Source of the DNA: Owenia fusiformis
Lineage: Eukaryota > Annelida > Polychaeta > Sabellida > Oweniidae
Reading direction: 5' to 3'
NCBI GenBank assembly: GCA_903813345.2
Contig: CAIIXF020000008.1
Span: 10,631,278-10,691,277, forward strand
Length of the DNA: 60,000 nucleotides
Under the pieces are notes generated by a model that was not told the DNA's origin, did no database searches, and worked only from the letters and a program-made list of their open reading frames with translations. How positions within the stretch are numbered: position 1 is the first letter of the stretch; the number at the start of each line of letters is the position of its first letter. The position numbers were made by a program, and so were the translations under genes. This document shows positions 12,032 to 25,055 of this stretch, in pieces.

Positions 12032-13789
12032 TACGTTTACCTATAAGTATAAGTATATCCTGTACGTTATAAGTTGTACTTTCACTAGGTGCGAAATCTC
12101 TCTAATGTGTATGAAAATAACCCTACCACAACTGCAGAACTCAAGCAAGCAGAAGCTTCAAAAAAATAGAGCCATACCCAGGGAAGAGTGCATCCGTGTT
12201 ATGAACAATTTTGCTTGAATTTAGCAAGTTTGTGTCTTTAATGAAATGGGCGTCATCTGGAGCATATTTTGGAAGACCATAACTCTATCAATATGATACT
12301 ATGAATATTAAAACTTTTCCAGAGGATCCCACATTGAATGAAGTCTTTGTGTGTCGAATTAGGGAGCAATCAACTTACACTAAAGAAAACTATTGAAGAA
12401 ATGGAGGGTTGCATGGAGGGTTGGGTCACCCTGTAATAGACTAGATGCGAGTAGAAATAATCGACGTCATTAAATATTCAAAATTCAGTAAAAGTGATGT
12501 CATATTTGGAAGCAACATGTAAAAGTACATCTAGAATTATGGTTTCAAAAATTGTACATGGACTTTAAAAAAAAATTTTTTTGAAAATGTGACTTCTACT
12601 TCGGGAAGATTCCCCATAGACCCCATGTTACAAAATCACAAAAAGCGAAATATTTGTTCTTGTACTGGACAGATAACATTTTCTTTTACTGGACATATTT
12701 AAATTTGCATAACTATTACATACATGAAGGTTATATGAAAATTGAACCACTAAAACAAACAACTTTCTTATATACCTACAATGCTATCTGACCCGAACGA
12801 GCCACCTGGTGCTGAAACTGGTAACTACCTACTCGCATCTGAAGCCGTACAATATGGTGTTTGGTCTGTCATATTTGGGGGTGCTTATTCTTATTAGGGG
12901 AGGAGATTCTTGGATGGAGGGAGGCAAGCCTCTTATCAATGAATTCGAAGATGTGGGTTGTGGGGTGGGGTGAGTTATATAGGGACACTCATGTGACGTA
13001 GCCTACTCTAAGCAGTCTTTTCAAGACTGTGACGTCTGCAGTCCAGTGATTAGAAGTCCATGCTCTAAAGGGGGGGGGGGGTTATTCTTGTTGATGAGCT
13101 TTGATAATTCTTCTTCATCGAGTCGAACACGAGATAAAGAAACGTTATCAAAGCGAGTCGAGAATTAATCCTGATAGTCAATGATAAGTGGAACTCATAA
13201 AATTAATTGAAAGTCACAACAGAAGTATCGATCAATAAACTTCAAGATACTTTTTGTGGTTGGTGTTGGAGGTCGGCGTCTGTAACAAATGGCAGGTCGT
13301 GATATTTTGCATGTTAATGCCTTGTTGTATTGCCTTAAAGTGATTGATTAAGTGGGTTGTAGAAAAATTCCGGAAGAGATCTCCCTTTGAAACACGTAGA
13401 GGAAGATTCTTCCTCTAATTAATAAATCATAGCATGTGATTTCCTTGTCAGACTTATTGATAATTTGAACGCCTGCTTCTCTTGAAAGTCCATGATAGCC
13501 TACTTCTTGGAAGGTGTTTTTTCAGGTTTTAATTACGTAGGGTTATGTAATGTTGTGTAATGTAATATTATGTAACATTGGTATATTTTTTATGATGCAA
13601 TACATTTCTACGACTCCAAACACTCTGGTTTATTTGTTTGTATTATTTAAAAGGTCTGTACGAGTAATAGACTTTTGTCAAAAAATAAGATGTTTTCAGA
13701 CTAAATTTCACCAGCACTTGGCTATTAAATAACAGACCCCGTGGATCATTAATGACAAAAACAGTTTTTAGTATACACTCACATAAGGA
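12032..13789. other. Spacer downstream of gene B
   Basis: 12035-12115 is homologous, in inverted orientation, to 6140-6215 (TATAAGTTGTACTTTCACT, then GCGAAATCTCTCTA). A G10 run lies at 13071-13080. 13085-13160 (TTGATGAGCTTTGATAATTC, then TCGAG and GAGATAAAGAAACGTTATC) has an inverted copy at 55970-56045. Other open frames are short and unsupported. Confidence 0.45.
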
Positions 13790-13795
13790 TTTATT
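13790..13795 (-). terminator. Polyadenylation signal of gene B
   Basis: AATAAA on the minus strand, 86 bp beyond the stop codon, within a 3' flank conserved with gene C (27109-27114) and D (35159-35164). Confidence 0.7.
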
Positions 13796-13880
13796 CTTTC
13801 AAATGAATTTCATGAAATATACATTAAACCGATTGACATCTGCCTGACCTCATCGTTGTTCAGTCAATCTTATGATTGGT

Positions 13881-16800
13881 TTACATTTTGCACATTTCTG
13901 GGAAGTCGGCTATCACTTGTGTTTGTAAGTGGATATTTAGGGCACCGAGATGGTACAGGCCTAGTTCATCTTTACAGCTCACTGTAGCTCCGGCTGCCTT
14001 TGTACATTTTACCACCTTGTAGGCCAGACCTAAACAATTTAAAGTATCATATGTGCATCATTGTTGAAATTGTAAACATTCATTATGAATTAATTATCAA
14101 AAAATGGATTCAAAGAGAGAATCAGATATAGTGAGCAGGCTAGACAAAAGATTGCTTCAATTTTAGAATATTTTTTGCTCATGTCATTCCTTGTCATGTC
14201 TATTTTCTAAAAATCACAAAAGTGCATACTTTATTCCAGGACAAACTAAAGATTTTTACAATAATGTATTATATTTCTATAAGAATGGTTACCATTCTTA
14301 TTATTTGGGAGAATTTAAACAATTTTCACTCATTTTTGCACTTTGAATCATTGATAACTTCACCAATTTATAACATATCGTGAATCTTTTGGGAGATATT
14401 GTATTTGATATTATAAAGAATAGATTGGTAGGTCAATTATACATGTTGCTTATAATTTCGTCACCCCCTATAGATTAGATTCTGCCTTTAAATATGTTAA
14501 AACTAGAATCACTGCAAATTACAAGGGTTGTTCAAAAACTTTTGCTCAAATATGAAAATAATGAACCAATCTTGTTCATATTTGCTAGGTTTGTGCCCCC
14601 ATCTTATCCCCTTACACTATTAAGTTTTCATGTATGTATGATTATTACTTAACATTTATGGTTGCTATAGTGACCAAGGTGATACGGTCCATATCAGTTT
14701 AAAGAGAAAACAAGTAATATATTAAAAGCACAATATCACTAAACATGCCCAAATTTACTTAATTAAACTATCAACGTAAAAAGCAATATCTAGTATTGTT
14801 CTCGTGGCAAAAATGAATCTTATATCAATACTTCTCATCTTATTTTCTTTCGAAATGCTGCAAAGAATGACCGTAAACATCAACTTGATCTTGAACAAAT
14901 CACCTGATTTTATGACGTTGTCAAAGTTCTCATATCAATTTATGGAATATTGGAGAATATGACTCAAAATAATAAAGTTGAGGCAGAAAACATTGATAGA
15001 ATGCATGTTAAAGAATGGAAAAAACACAATTACACAAGTGAAAATCATTCATGCATTAAGACATTGCATACAATGACTCTTACAGGGATTGCTAAGTATT
15101 CCAAAATGGAATTAGACAAAGGAAAATGTATTGAAGCTAGCTGTAGTTATCAGAAAGCTTGACGTCCCATAGGTAGGAGGGTTCAAACATGGTGTCAAAG
15201 ACTGGTGGACAAGTAATGCATTCCATCTACGGAAGACTGCAAAAGAACTCTTTATTTTGATTGATTATAAGTCAATTATAACATTTTCTGACTAACTGTC
15301 CAAATAACACAGATTGACCAAACAAAATTAATTCAATTTAACGACGTCATATGGACCATGAGACCATTGGTTCACATTTTAAAGTCAATGAATCCCAAGA
15401 AGTATATTGTGTATGGTTCTGGAATTTCAGATATGAATGTAAGATAGGTGATACCATATCCGTAAGAAATTTCATGTAAAAATAATAAAATTCGTGCAAA
15501 ACTTTTCGAACGACCATTGTAGTTACATTGCATTGCCAAATATAAATCTATAGATGGTATAGATGGTAAAATATTTGATGGTATACACTGGTTAGTGCAA
15601 GCAAGACACTAAGGAATAAATAATGAATATAGAACAGGATTAAAAGAGCTATACTGTATAAGTGGTAATTTTGCCTAATCATTTAATTTGCCTATTGCCT
15701 AATTTTTGCCAGGCTCGGAAAATTAAATGTCGGAAATATTGTCTTCATAATGTTATCCAATGGGAAGTTTCTTGTCATTAGGAAAATTAAAATTAGGAAA
15801 TTGATAAAATTTGACCATTCGGCAAATTAACCACTCGGATTAAATACCACTTATACAGTAGTTTATCGCATAGCATTAAAGTTTGTCATATCATTCAGTA
15901 ATTGGCCTGTGCTAGCTAAACATTTCGATTTCAATTTGAAAAAACTTACCAGCCCATGAACCAATTTCGGCTATGCAAGCACCGGCCTTGTTTTGCTGAT
16001 ACGCTTCCATATTATCTTTCTCCATCTCCTCCATGGTATCATGCATGCATTTCAGCATTTCACTAGGGATATCTGAAACAAAATATGTTAGAATAGCAAT
16101 GTATTTCTTAACATTTCGTAACATTTTAATAACATACAATATAATATACACTCGTGTTAAAAATGTAATGAAAAGTCATGGAAGTTAATTCTTCCAAGAT
16201 GAAAGTGATATTGTCTTTTATAGTTTCTTGATTGCAATTCATTGATGTTCATGCAATTTAAATGCTGCCCTGTATGGTTTACTATCAGAAAAAAGTAATA
16301 TACTGGATTGCTCCGTTTTCAATGCTGCTGCATTCAAATGTTTTGTAACAAAGCACTGTTTGTCTTACCATCTAGATGCTGATCAGCTGTAACTACTTTG
16401 GCTTTGTTCTCTGTAATAGTAAAAACAATATATACATGTAGATAGAAAATAATTAATGTCAAAGTATCAAAAAGTATGTGGAAAGCAGTTGACATAGCAA
16501 ACGACAAAGATATACTGGTGTAATATATTAGGGAGCCATCAACATACCCCATTGTCTCTGTCATGTTGATTGGTCAATGTTGCTAATTACAAATGCCAAT
16601 ATGAAACGGTGTTGTGGTCAGTTATAGTCTATAATATTTTTACCTGTAGTGAGGTAAGGGTGTAACACTGTAGTGTCAATGTCGCAGTTAGATTCTTTGG
16701 TTTCAGCCAGTTCAATATCCATGATACCTGCCATAAGCCATTCTTGTATCAGTGTTGTTGATGTGTCCTGACAGGCCGGTAGTGCTTGGCTCAATGCAGC

Positions 16801-19137
16801 CAATGCATCCTACAACATGACAGTATAACATCACTGTAAATCACTGCTGATGCAATTTTCTTCCTTTCTTTGTCATTTTAGAGAATTACTCCCTGACATT
16901 TAGCACATTTGTGCATCATTTAATTTTTACCAGCCTAGCAAATGTCATGGCCGTCTGACCGACATTCACAATGTTACAGCACTTTAAACAACATGTTCCA
17001 GTGGTCACCAGTGCGCCGTAGTCAAACCCGTACACGTCGTCCAAAATGCCCCAACCTGAATTCGTCTACCTATTGGGATACGCCAAAGATTTAGTGAACG
17101 AGAATAACCTTGGGACAATAGTAAACCTCAAAATGGAGATCATCCATGTCATTTAGGCCAAACTTGCTTTGGAATGCATTCGGGCCATTGACGACTTGTG
17201 CAGGCATATTGTTCAAAGTACTTGAACCTTGTGACTATCAGTCTGATGGTCATGAAATATGGCTGGTAGAAAATGGAGCCTTTTTGTCACAACGAGTAGT
17301 CATTCATTCAAAATAAATGATGAAACAACTCACTTTGTTGATTTGACAAATAGTCATGCCTTGTTCATTTGCAACACCTTTTTCAGCTTCCATCAGCTTC
17401 TTCACACAGGAATCTATAATGAAGGATATGTGATCACAGATTGCACTCATTGATTGAACACTTGAACGGATGAAGGAGATCCCCTTCTAAACCGAGAGAA
17501 AGTAGAAACTAAAGTAATATAGCCCGAATTTGATTAGGGAATCCCCAACAATGTGCAAATGTGAGTAAATTTATTTCTGTTGATAACGCTTAATTGTGAA
17601 GTCAAAACACAACCAAGGTCAGTAAAAACGATCTTTATATGTACCAGTGTGCTTTGGGATTCAATTTTTCTTATTCAAATATAGGTTGAACTAATATTTC
17701 ATCCATTCCAAATTACTTTAAGGTTATTCCATTCAGATTATTCTGATACAATTCTACCATTGCTTCACGCCAACACTTTAAAATCTTCAAACGAAAGAGA
17801 TGGCGTAGTTATTTGTATAATATGATTCATTGATTGTTTATCAAAGGGTCAATGATGTATGCCATTTTTCAATCAAAAGTTATTTGAAATTCAGAATACT
17901 AGTAATGTGCACGAGCCACTCATTTCGATTCATAAGGTTTCAGTTTTTCCAACTTCAACGCCTTGGAAATCGAAGATGCGCGCCACTAACGCTCTTTAAG
18001 TTCTACGCGTTACTATCAGACTTTGTTTCGTATTTATTTATTTTAGTAACATGTTTAACCATGGTTTTTGTTCCTTTTCAGCTCATTCACATCGTACGCA
18101 TTATGCCTATTCGGAGGCTCATTGCGTATTACGCGAATTGACCAGTGGCTTTTGTAACATTGTTAAATCACATCAATCTTCAACGGCATTTTCAAGCGTA
18201 AAGTAGACCGTTGACCCTATGTTTTGTAAATCAAAATAAACATGGGAACACCCTTTTTAGAATAAACAAATAAAAAATACCACAATCCATTCGAAATTTG
18301 CGTAATTTTCGATTCAAAACGTGTCAAATGAAAATGAAAGGATACGTTTTAAATGGAAAAACGTAACAAATTTGACAAATATTTTTGGGGTAGGGGTAAC
18401 ACTTTAAATGAAAAAAATAAGAAAAAATGTACCGAGTGTACCAATATTCAAACCAACGTAATTACGTCATGTACTGGAAGTTTATCTAGGCTCGACAAAA
18501 ATAGTCAATACTCTCTAAATCATCATTTTATCGAAGTAATATAGGAAAATATGTTTTTTGCTGTGAAATCAATGGCGCCTCAAATGTTCAAATGATGATA
18601 ACGTCATACCTATTTTCAGAAGCTTCTTATGAAAAAACCAATCCGTTGACCTACCTTTTTTATTACATTTTTCGAATCGCTACATCTAGGTCTATAATAA
18701 AAACCTAGTTTTGTTGAGATTGAGAATGGTTGATTTTTTGGAGGTTACACTGGTAAGGAAAAGGGACGAAAATCTAAAAATTACAAATCAAAAAACTATT
18801 CTCTAATCTCTCAAATTTGATGTACCTGGAATAATTCTTGTCAATTTATTGTCACTTCTGGCTAGAGATTAACTGAGTCAATATGCAATCTCATATTTTT
18901 ATATTATTGTACTGGCATAACCTGTAACACAATCTTTCACTTCAAATTATCTGGTTCTCCTACACTAGATTCAATTAGACAACAAATTTTAAGATCAATA
19001 CGATTTAATATTTAACCAAGCTGCTTTTACTTTAACTGTAGGGGTATGTTTTTATACTCACCAGCTTCGCGACGAATGGCTCCCTGGCAGGTGCCGAGAA
19101 GTAAAATTGCGCATGTTAAAGCCAGAGTTGTCTTCAT
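13881..19137 (-). CDS. Gene B: small secreted Cys-rich two-module protein, 211 aa, six exons
   Basis: Exons: 19062-19137 (ATG), 17334-17413, 16644-16809, 16369-16410, 15950-16072, 13881-14029 (TAA at 13883-13881). All introns are GT-AG; phases 1,0,1,1,1; total 636 nt. Residues 1-19 form a signal peptide (LALTCAILLLGTCQG), followed by AIRREA. Mature cysteines are at 28, 48, 65, 94, 130, 154, 171, 181 and 209. The first four and the later set have similar spacing (19/23, 16/16, 28/37 residues), which suggests two related modules encoded by exons 2-3 and 5-6, joined by the charged exon 4 linker. The sequence is rich in E, K, M and A, consistent with a disulfide-bonded helical secreted protein. 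No transmembrane segment, no NxS/T site noticed, no named domain recognised. Closest to gene D. Intron 5 carries a mariner-like insert. Confidence 0.85.
14522..15519. mobile_element. 998-bp mariner-like element in intron 5 of gene B
   Basis: The left TIR CAAGGGTTGTTCAAAAACTT and the right end, reversed as CAATGGTCGTTCGAAAAGTT, are flanked by TA (14520-14521, 15520-15521). About 1 kb is the length expected for a mariner with one transposase gene, but the inside is broken into short frames; the longest is 70 codons at 14950-15162, with many K, N and E. It explains about half of the size difference between intron 5 of B (1920 bp) and of C (258 bp). Confidence 0.7.
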
Positions 19138-19193
19138 GGTTGCTGTTTGCGCTTTCTTCGATGATGAGATTGATTTGACGTGGACAATCATGT

Positions 19194-19202
19194 TTTTATA
19201 TA
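19194..19202 (-). promoter_or_regulatory. TATA box of gene B
   Basis: TATATAAAA on the minus strand about 57 bp before the ATG, in the same conserved promoter block as in A, C and D. Confidence 0.7.
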
Positions 19203-20339
19203 CAATTAGAACTTAACCCTGGACTGGTTGAAACAAATGATACATAATTCGTTTTTCTTTTTTTACTTATTAATAGGGGTTTGGTCTATGAAATTGAATT
19301 TTTGTGATATAATGTGTTTTTCAATTTTTTTTTATTAATAGTGGCCTGATCTATGGAGTTGAATATTTGAGACGAATTATCTTAATATTGTAATGAGTTT
19401 TAGGGGTTTGATACCTAGAGGTGAATATCTGGTACCAATTATTGCATATGTTTTCATAATTTTACGGGTTTTATATTTGGAGTTGAATAGAGGATTAGAG
19501 ACAGAATACTATATATCTAGTAATAAATGCCAATGAATTAACTTCCTTACTTACTTTAAAGGTAGTATCAGATCTAGCGACCAACCATGTGTTCCAGTTG
19601 TAGGACTACGATTCAATCATACCATACTTTGTCATGTCTTTTTTCTAAAATACTTCACCAATTTGATAACATATCGAGGATCTTTTTGGAAATATTTGAG
19701 ATTGTAAGGAAATTGATCGGTCATTTTAAAAGTTTGTCTCCCTCAATAGATCTGATTCTTCCTTTAGCCTCCACAGATGACTATCAATGTTACACATTGT
19801 TGCCATAATTGAACAACCATTGGCATACAACCATTGGTACAATACAAAACGCCAAAACATGCATGGAAGCTAGATATTTCCAAATATGTATTAGAGGACA
19901 TTTATCAAAACGTGGATGAATCACCATAAAAGTAACATAATTATTGATATTATATATGTATCACCCTTATTCTGTCAGAACAAATGAATGAATAATATTA
20001 TTATGCCCTGCATCTTTCAATAATATTAAACACCAAAATTGCGAAATCTCAGTATCGCGTGATCTGATCACTGCAAAAATAGCTTGAACTCATTTGAAGC
20101 AGATTTACAAGATTTACGTGTACCTTTATAATGAAATATAATAACTTAAAGCTACAGAATGGGAGGCTAGATCTTGTAAATACTGTAAACGTTGTAAAGG
20201 CTGTAATTTTTTTCATTATCCTATCGAACGAATTAGGGGGTTATCTACTCTAACAATTGGTTGATAGGGTAGATAATCCAAGGTCTTGAAGCAAAACTAA
20301 AAAAGCCGTTCATCCGTTCGTTTGTCCGAGCGATAACTC
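19203..20339. other. 5' flank of gene B, shared with gene D
   Basis: 19265-19470 matches 46530-46750 upstream of D (TTAATAGGGGTTTGG, TATGGAGTTGAATATTTG, GAATATCTGGTAC), including two internal copies of the TATGGAGTTGAATAT motif; A and C lack it. 19560-20110 is the upstream homology block shared with A and D. It holds empty sites for the 2906-3095 and 3545-4419 insertions. No gene. Confidence 0.6.
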
Positions 20340-20435
20340 AAATACCGAGATAAAATTGAAGTAGATAATATTAACGCGTTATTTGAGTTTGACAAAAATA
20401 AGCATATAGCAAAAGAGAATATTCAAGAAGACGAG

Positions 20436-22724
20436 TTGTTAAACAGTACCATTACTCTAGAAGAGGTTGGGTATGCCATATCGAAGTTGAAAAATAAGAA
20501 AAGTACTGGTATGGATAATATTCCAAATGAGATACTGAAACTACCATCGCTGAAAATGTTATTGTATAAACTTTTTAATGTTTGTTTTACAAACAACATT
20601 ATTCCAGATGTTTGGTTATATTCTATCATTCGTCCTATATTAAAAAAAGGAAAGGACAGTAAAGTTCCATTAAATTATAGAGCAATATGCTTATTATCAA
20701 CTGTTGCTAAAGCATTTACATCTATTTTAAATAGCCGAATAGTGAGGTTTCTTAACCCTTTCACGACGATGGGCTCCATATGGAGCCCTATTATTTAATA
20801 CCTTTCAGGACGATAGGCTCCTTTTGGCACCATAATTTTTATTTATATACATCGATGAAATGATAATATCTCCAGTTCTATTCAATATTTTTACACCAAA
20901 TTTTGACAAGTTGTTCTCATACGATAGTCCTCACTAAAAATGTATTTCAGTGATAAAATTCAAGGTATAGGTCCCTGGGCATAGGTAATTTTCAGTTTTC
21001 CCCTAAAAACTGCTCTTACTTATCCGTCACCAGGGCCAACATTTTCCCCTATATTCACGTCGGGAAAGGGTTAATGAGCACAAGATACTTTGTATAGAGC
21101 AAAATGGATTCAGAAAGTTTCGTTCATGCATAGAACATATTTTTACATTAACGACTGTGGCTAGAATACGAAAATATTTTAATATGGATACTTATTTCTG
21201 TTTCGTCTACTTCAAATGTGCATTTGATTCTGTAAATAGGGACCTATTGTTTCATAAAATGAAGATGAAAGGTATAAACGGAAAAATGTTAGATATTATA
21301 ATGACCCTGTATTCAAATGTAAAAGGTTGCATTAAACTAAATGACACAGAAACTGATTGGTTTGAGATGGAAAAGGGTATAAGACAAGGTGATAGCGTTT
21401 CATCGACCCTATTAACTATCTATATCGATGATTTAAGTGAAAGTATTAACAACCTAAAATGTGGTGTACACATGGGTAATGAAGGCATGTTAAGCTATGC
21501 AGATGATGTTGTTTTGATATCGAGTAGTAAAGATGGTTTGCAAAAACAGATAGATACATTATATCGTTGGTCAAATACTTGGAAGTTGAAAATTAATACT
21601 GATAAAACCAAGGTGATGGTGGTATCAAAGAAGAAATATGAAAACTTTGAAAGTTTAGAGTTCAAATATGGTAAATCTTCACTTGATGTAACAGATATAT
21701 ATCACTATCTTGGTATAGATATTACATATAACTTAGATTTTTCCTTAACTGCTGAAAAAGTAAGTTATTCTGGAAGTAAAGCGCTTGGAGCTATGAGGTC
21801 AAAGTACCTACAATTGAAAGGTTTACACTTTGATATTTACACAAAATTATATCACAGCACAGTCGCATCGGTAATGGATTATGCATCTGGAATCTGGGGT
21901 CTGCATAGAAAAACTCATAGTTTTACCAATAAAATACAATTTAATGCCATAAGGACCTTCTTGGGTGTCAGTAAAAAATGCCCTATCAGCTTTTTAGAAG
22001 GAGCTAAATTAGAGTGGGGATGGACCCCAAATTATATAAGGCATTATATAGAAGGTATTCGATTATTGTATAGATTAGTTGTTAATTGTGAAGAGGTCAA
22101 TATGGCAAAGAAAGCATTTAGATGGGATTTAAGCTTAGCCAAATTGAAATGTGATTTTACCTGGAACGAAGAAATCCAGAGCATATGTAAAAGTGTTGAC
22201 ATGCTGAATATGTATGATGATATTAAAAAATGTAAAGATTTAAAAAAATTTGTGAATCAAATGAAAGGAAAATTAATGAAATTACATGAAACTCAATGGT
22301 TGGAGACAATTAGGGAAAAAAGAAAATTGACTTTTTATAAGAGCTTTAAATTATCTTTTCAAAGGTCTGAATATTTATTTTGTAATTTTTTGAGTAGAAA
22401 ACAAAGATCTGTTTTAGCTAAATTTCGATGAGCACTTTACCTTTAGAGATTGAAACGGGTAGGTGGCAGAATATACCAAGTCAAGAGAGATATTGTAGGC
22501 AATGTAAGAATGAAATAGGTGATGAGTTTCATTTTTTATTCAAGTGTAAAGTTAATCATAAATTAAGAGAGGAAATGTTTTGTAAAGTAAAAGGTATATA
22601 TGATCTATTTGAGTCTTGTGATAATGAAAAGAAAACAATGTACTTATTGAATTCTAAATCACTCTGTAAATATGTTTCAAATTTTTTGCTTTTGTCTTTG
22701 GAGGCTAAAGATAGATTAAGGTAA
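20436..22724 (+). pseudogene. LINE reverse transcriptase pseudogene
   Basis: Two disabling changes split one RT protein. Segment 1 (open from about 20341; counted here from 20436) covers RT fingers: GYAISKLKNKKSTGMDNIPNE and PLNYRAICLLSTVAKAF. It stops after entering the MITE. Segment 2 (21157-22431) has FDSVNRDLLF, the GIRQGDSVSSTLL motif and the catalytic YADD at 21496-21507, then thumb and connection. Removing the MITE plus one TTAA (319 bp) joins the two in frame, with the usual EQNGFR motif across the join. A single-base frameshift near 22426-22432 separates segment 3 (22428-22724), which holds a knuckle C-x2-C-x8-H-x4-C after LPLEIETGRW. No active element is left. Confidence 0.85.
20756..21070. 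mobile_element. piggyBac-type MITE inserted in the LINE
   Basis: 315 bp with TIRs CCCTTTCACGACG and, from the right, CCCTTTCCCGACG (one mismatch), flanked by TTAA at 20752-20755 and 21071-21074. The TTAA duplication and CCC start are the hallmarks of the piggyBac superfamily. Inside the left end, GGGCTCCATATGGAGCCC is a perfect palindrome, and a related AGGACGATAGGCTCC follows. No coding capacity. Confidence 0.9.
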
Positions 22725-22835
22725 GTGTTAATTCTGACTTATCTGCTTATAATATGATTGTAATTGTGTCTCATAAGCCTTTGGAGGCTGGCCGTATAAT
22801 TACGGGTGACACTGTAATAAATAAATAAATAAATA

Positions 22836-25010
22836 TAGGCTTATGCCTTATATGTGTGAGGGACCTCTGCTCGAGAAAGATTTTTTAAAATTGTGGTCAG
22901 TTTTTGTAACCAATGTTATCTTTGATAACTCAAATACTAGTTGACCGATTTGACCACGTTTAAAAGGGAAACATGGTACAGTAAAGTTGCAAATGGAGGA
23001 CATGGGTTTATTTCCACATTTCTGAATGTAAAATAAATTTTACATTTATTTCCAGTGTTCTACCAGACACAAAACAAATTCATCAAGCAGTTTGTAGAAT
23101 ATCGTTGGCAAAAAAACATATAGGCAAAGATAGAGCACAGTGGGCACAGTGAAGTAAAAATTGAACGCAATACAAGATACATTTGAGTAAATCTATTAAC
23201 GTACAGGGAGCATGTAAGTTTCACTTCGAATATGTTACTAGCACTTCTTTTGACATTGATATATAACAAAAAACTCAGTAAACTGTTATTTATACTGCGT
23301 GTCATTGTGTTATATGTAGATACGTTTTCTACTATATTATTCAACTGTTTTGTGAATTAATTGTTTTTCTAAAATCTTAAGATGAATAAAAAGTCCCAGA
23401 AATGTATCTTTACTTTGCCGTAGGACAGAACATATTGTCACAAAGAGGATAATGTTTGTTTTGAGGTGCCTGGTGACACGCGTTTCATGAATAAATGCAA
23501 AATTACTGGAGCAAATTTTAAGTCTATAATTTTTTATAACGATTACTGAATCAACATCTTAGTGCATTGAATATATCAACTAATACAATTGAATAACATT
23601 GTTGTTTTGTGTAATAAAATCTGTATTTATCACAAGTTATACTGTGAACCATATTACACGAAAAAACACACTTCAAGGGAAACATTATGACGCATAAATA
23701 AACGAACCTACGTTTTTGAAGCTTATTGAAGTGACTTTTATAACCAAATCAAAACTATAAAAAATTTTGTATAATCAGCTTACTTTCTCGCTCCCTGTTC
23801 TATTGAACAACCTGGCGCCCTGTATTGATTAACTTTTGAAACTATGTACCCTGTATTATGACATATCAAATATTTTCAAATTGAAAGCGATATTATTTAT
23901 ATTCTTCCTTCAACCATCATATAACTTTGAATATGGACTTCACTATTTCACCATTTAAATTCAGTGAATAGCAATATTGACTCAAACCTGAGCACCAAAA
24001 GTATTAACCTGTTGACTAAGCAGTCGATATACTCAAAAGTGACCTGGTTGAAAGTCAAAAATCTCGCACATGCATTTTCGGGTAGGTAGGAGGTAGGGTA
24101 GTTTGACTTTAAGTTGACTTTCACATTACACATAATGTTTGAAAACATTATTCTTGGAAGAAGATCTTAAAAATGGTTTTGAACTGGAGAATAAAGGGTA
24201 AGTCACAAATAGTGGCATTGAAGATGTGTATCTCCTTTTCATCGACTTCCTCTTCTTAAAAATGCTGAAGTTTTCAATCATTAAAATCAATTTAATATGA
24301 TTATTTGTTGAAAGAATTATCTCTGAATATACTTCCGGGTGATGGGATACTATAATACTCTAGTTAATAGTAATCACGGATTTATAGCATGACGGTTACG
24401 TTAATTTTGATTTGCAAAATTTTGCGGTAAGTTAACGATAGCAAAAAATGACGGATGGGAAAGACAGCATGTCCTCTTTCTCGCCTGTAGGCAAGATTCA
24501 CAGATAAGATTTCCATTTCAACTAGTTCCATTCGGTGACGTATATATGGATGGTTATAAAGACTGGGTCAAATTTGCCAGGTGGTTTACTAGAAGCAGAA
24601 TATAAGCTGTAAACTTACCGACTAAGATATCCAAGTTCATAATTTTTAGTCCATTCTCGTCTGATTCTCGTGTTTTCTCAGTATATGTGCCTCAGAGCCA
24701 CTAAAACTATTAACTAAAAAAAAACTGTGTATAAACAAGCCATAAAATGACAAATCCAGAACAGGAACGTGGTAAATGTAAATGATTAGGTTTCAAAAGC
24801 AATGTCGTTAGACGGCTACGTATGAATTCTATGGACGGTAACGTATTGTTTTAGTTGTACATTAGATATTTAGCGGACGGTTACATACATGTATACCTTT
24901 CAAGTCAAGGTTGCTAGCTCTGGTAGCCTCTTTCCATGTCATTGTTATAATGGGTAAGAAATGAAATATTGAATTGTAATGACAAATAAGAACTTGAAAA
25001 TTTGATTGCG
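22836..25010. other. Gene-free spacer
   Basis: AT-rich DNA with short open frames only (up to 94 codons, no motifs). No repeats, RNA genes or splice-linked exons that I can support. Confidence 0.4.
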
Positions 25011-25020
25011 CCGCAGTGTT

Positions 25021-25032
25021 GCATTCTGGGAG
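25021..25032. promoter_or_regulatory. ZNF143/THAP11-like promoter motif
   Basis: On the minus strand 25035-25018 reads TGACTCCCAGAATGCAAC, a close match to the CTCCCAGAATGC core of the ZNF143/THAP11 (SBS) motif common in animal housekeeping promoters. It lies about 25 bp before an ATGGCG start candidate, inside a short, less AT-rich patch. Confidence 0.4.
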
Positions 25033-25055
25033 TCAATCATCCTTGGATCACAAAC

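Larger units (their letters stand above)
20340..22835 (+). mobile_element. 5'-truncated non-LTR retrotransposon (LINE, CR1/jockey-like)
   Basis: The element starts within the reverse transcriptase region, so the endonuclease and any ORF1 are missing. It reads through RT and a C-terminal zinc knuckle to a short 3' UTR and ends in an (AAAT)n tail at about 22816-22835, as many CR1/jockey-group LINEs do. A piggyBac-type MITE (20756-21070) interrupts the RT. The family assignment within the CR1/jockey group is by general resemblance and is uncertain. Confidence 0.85.
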
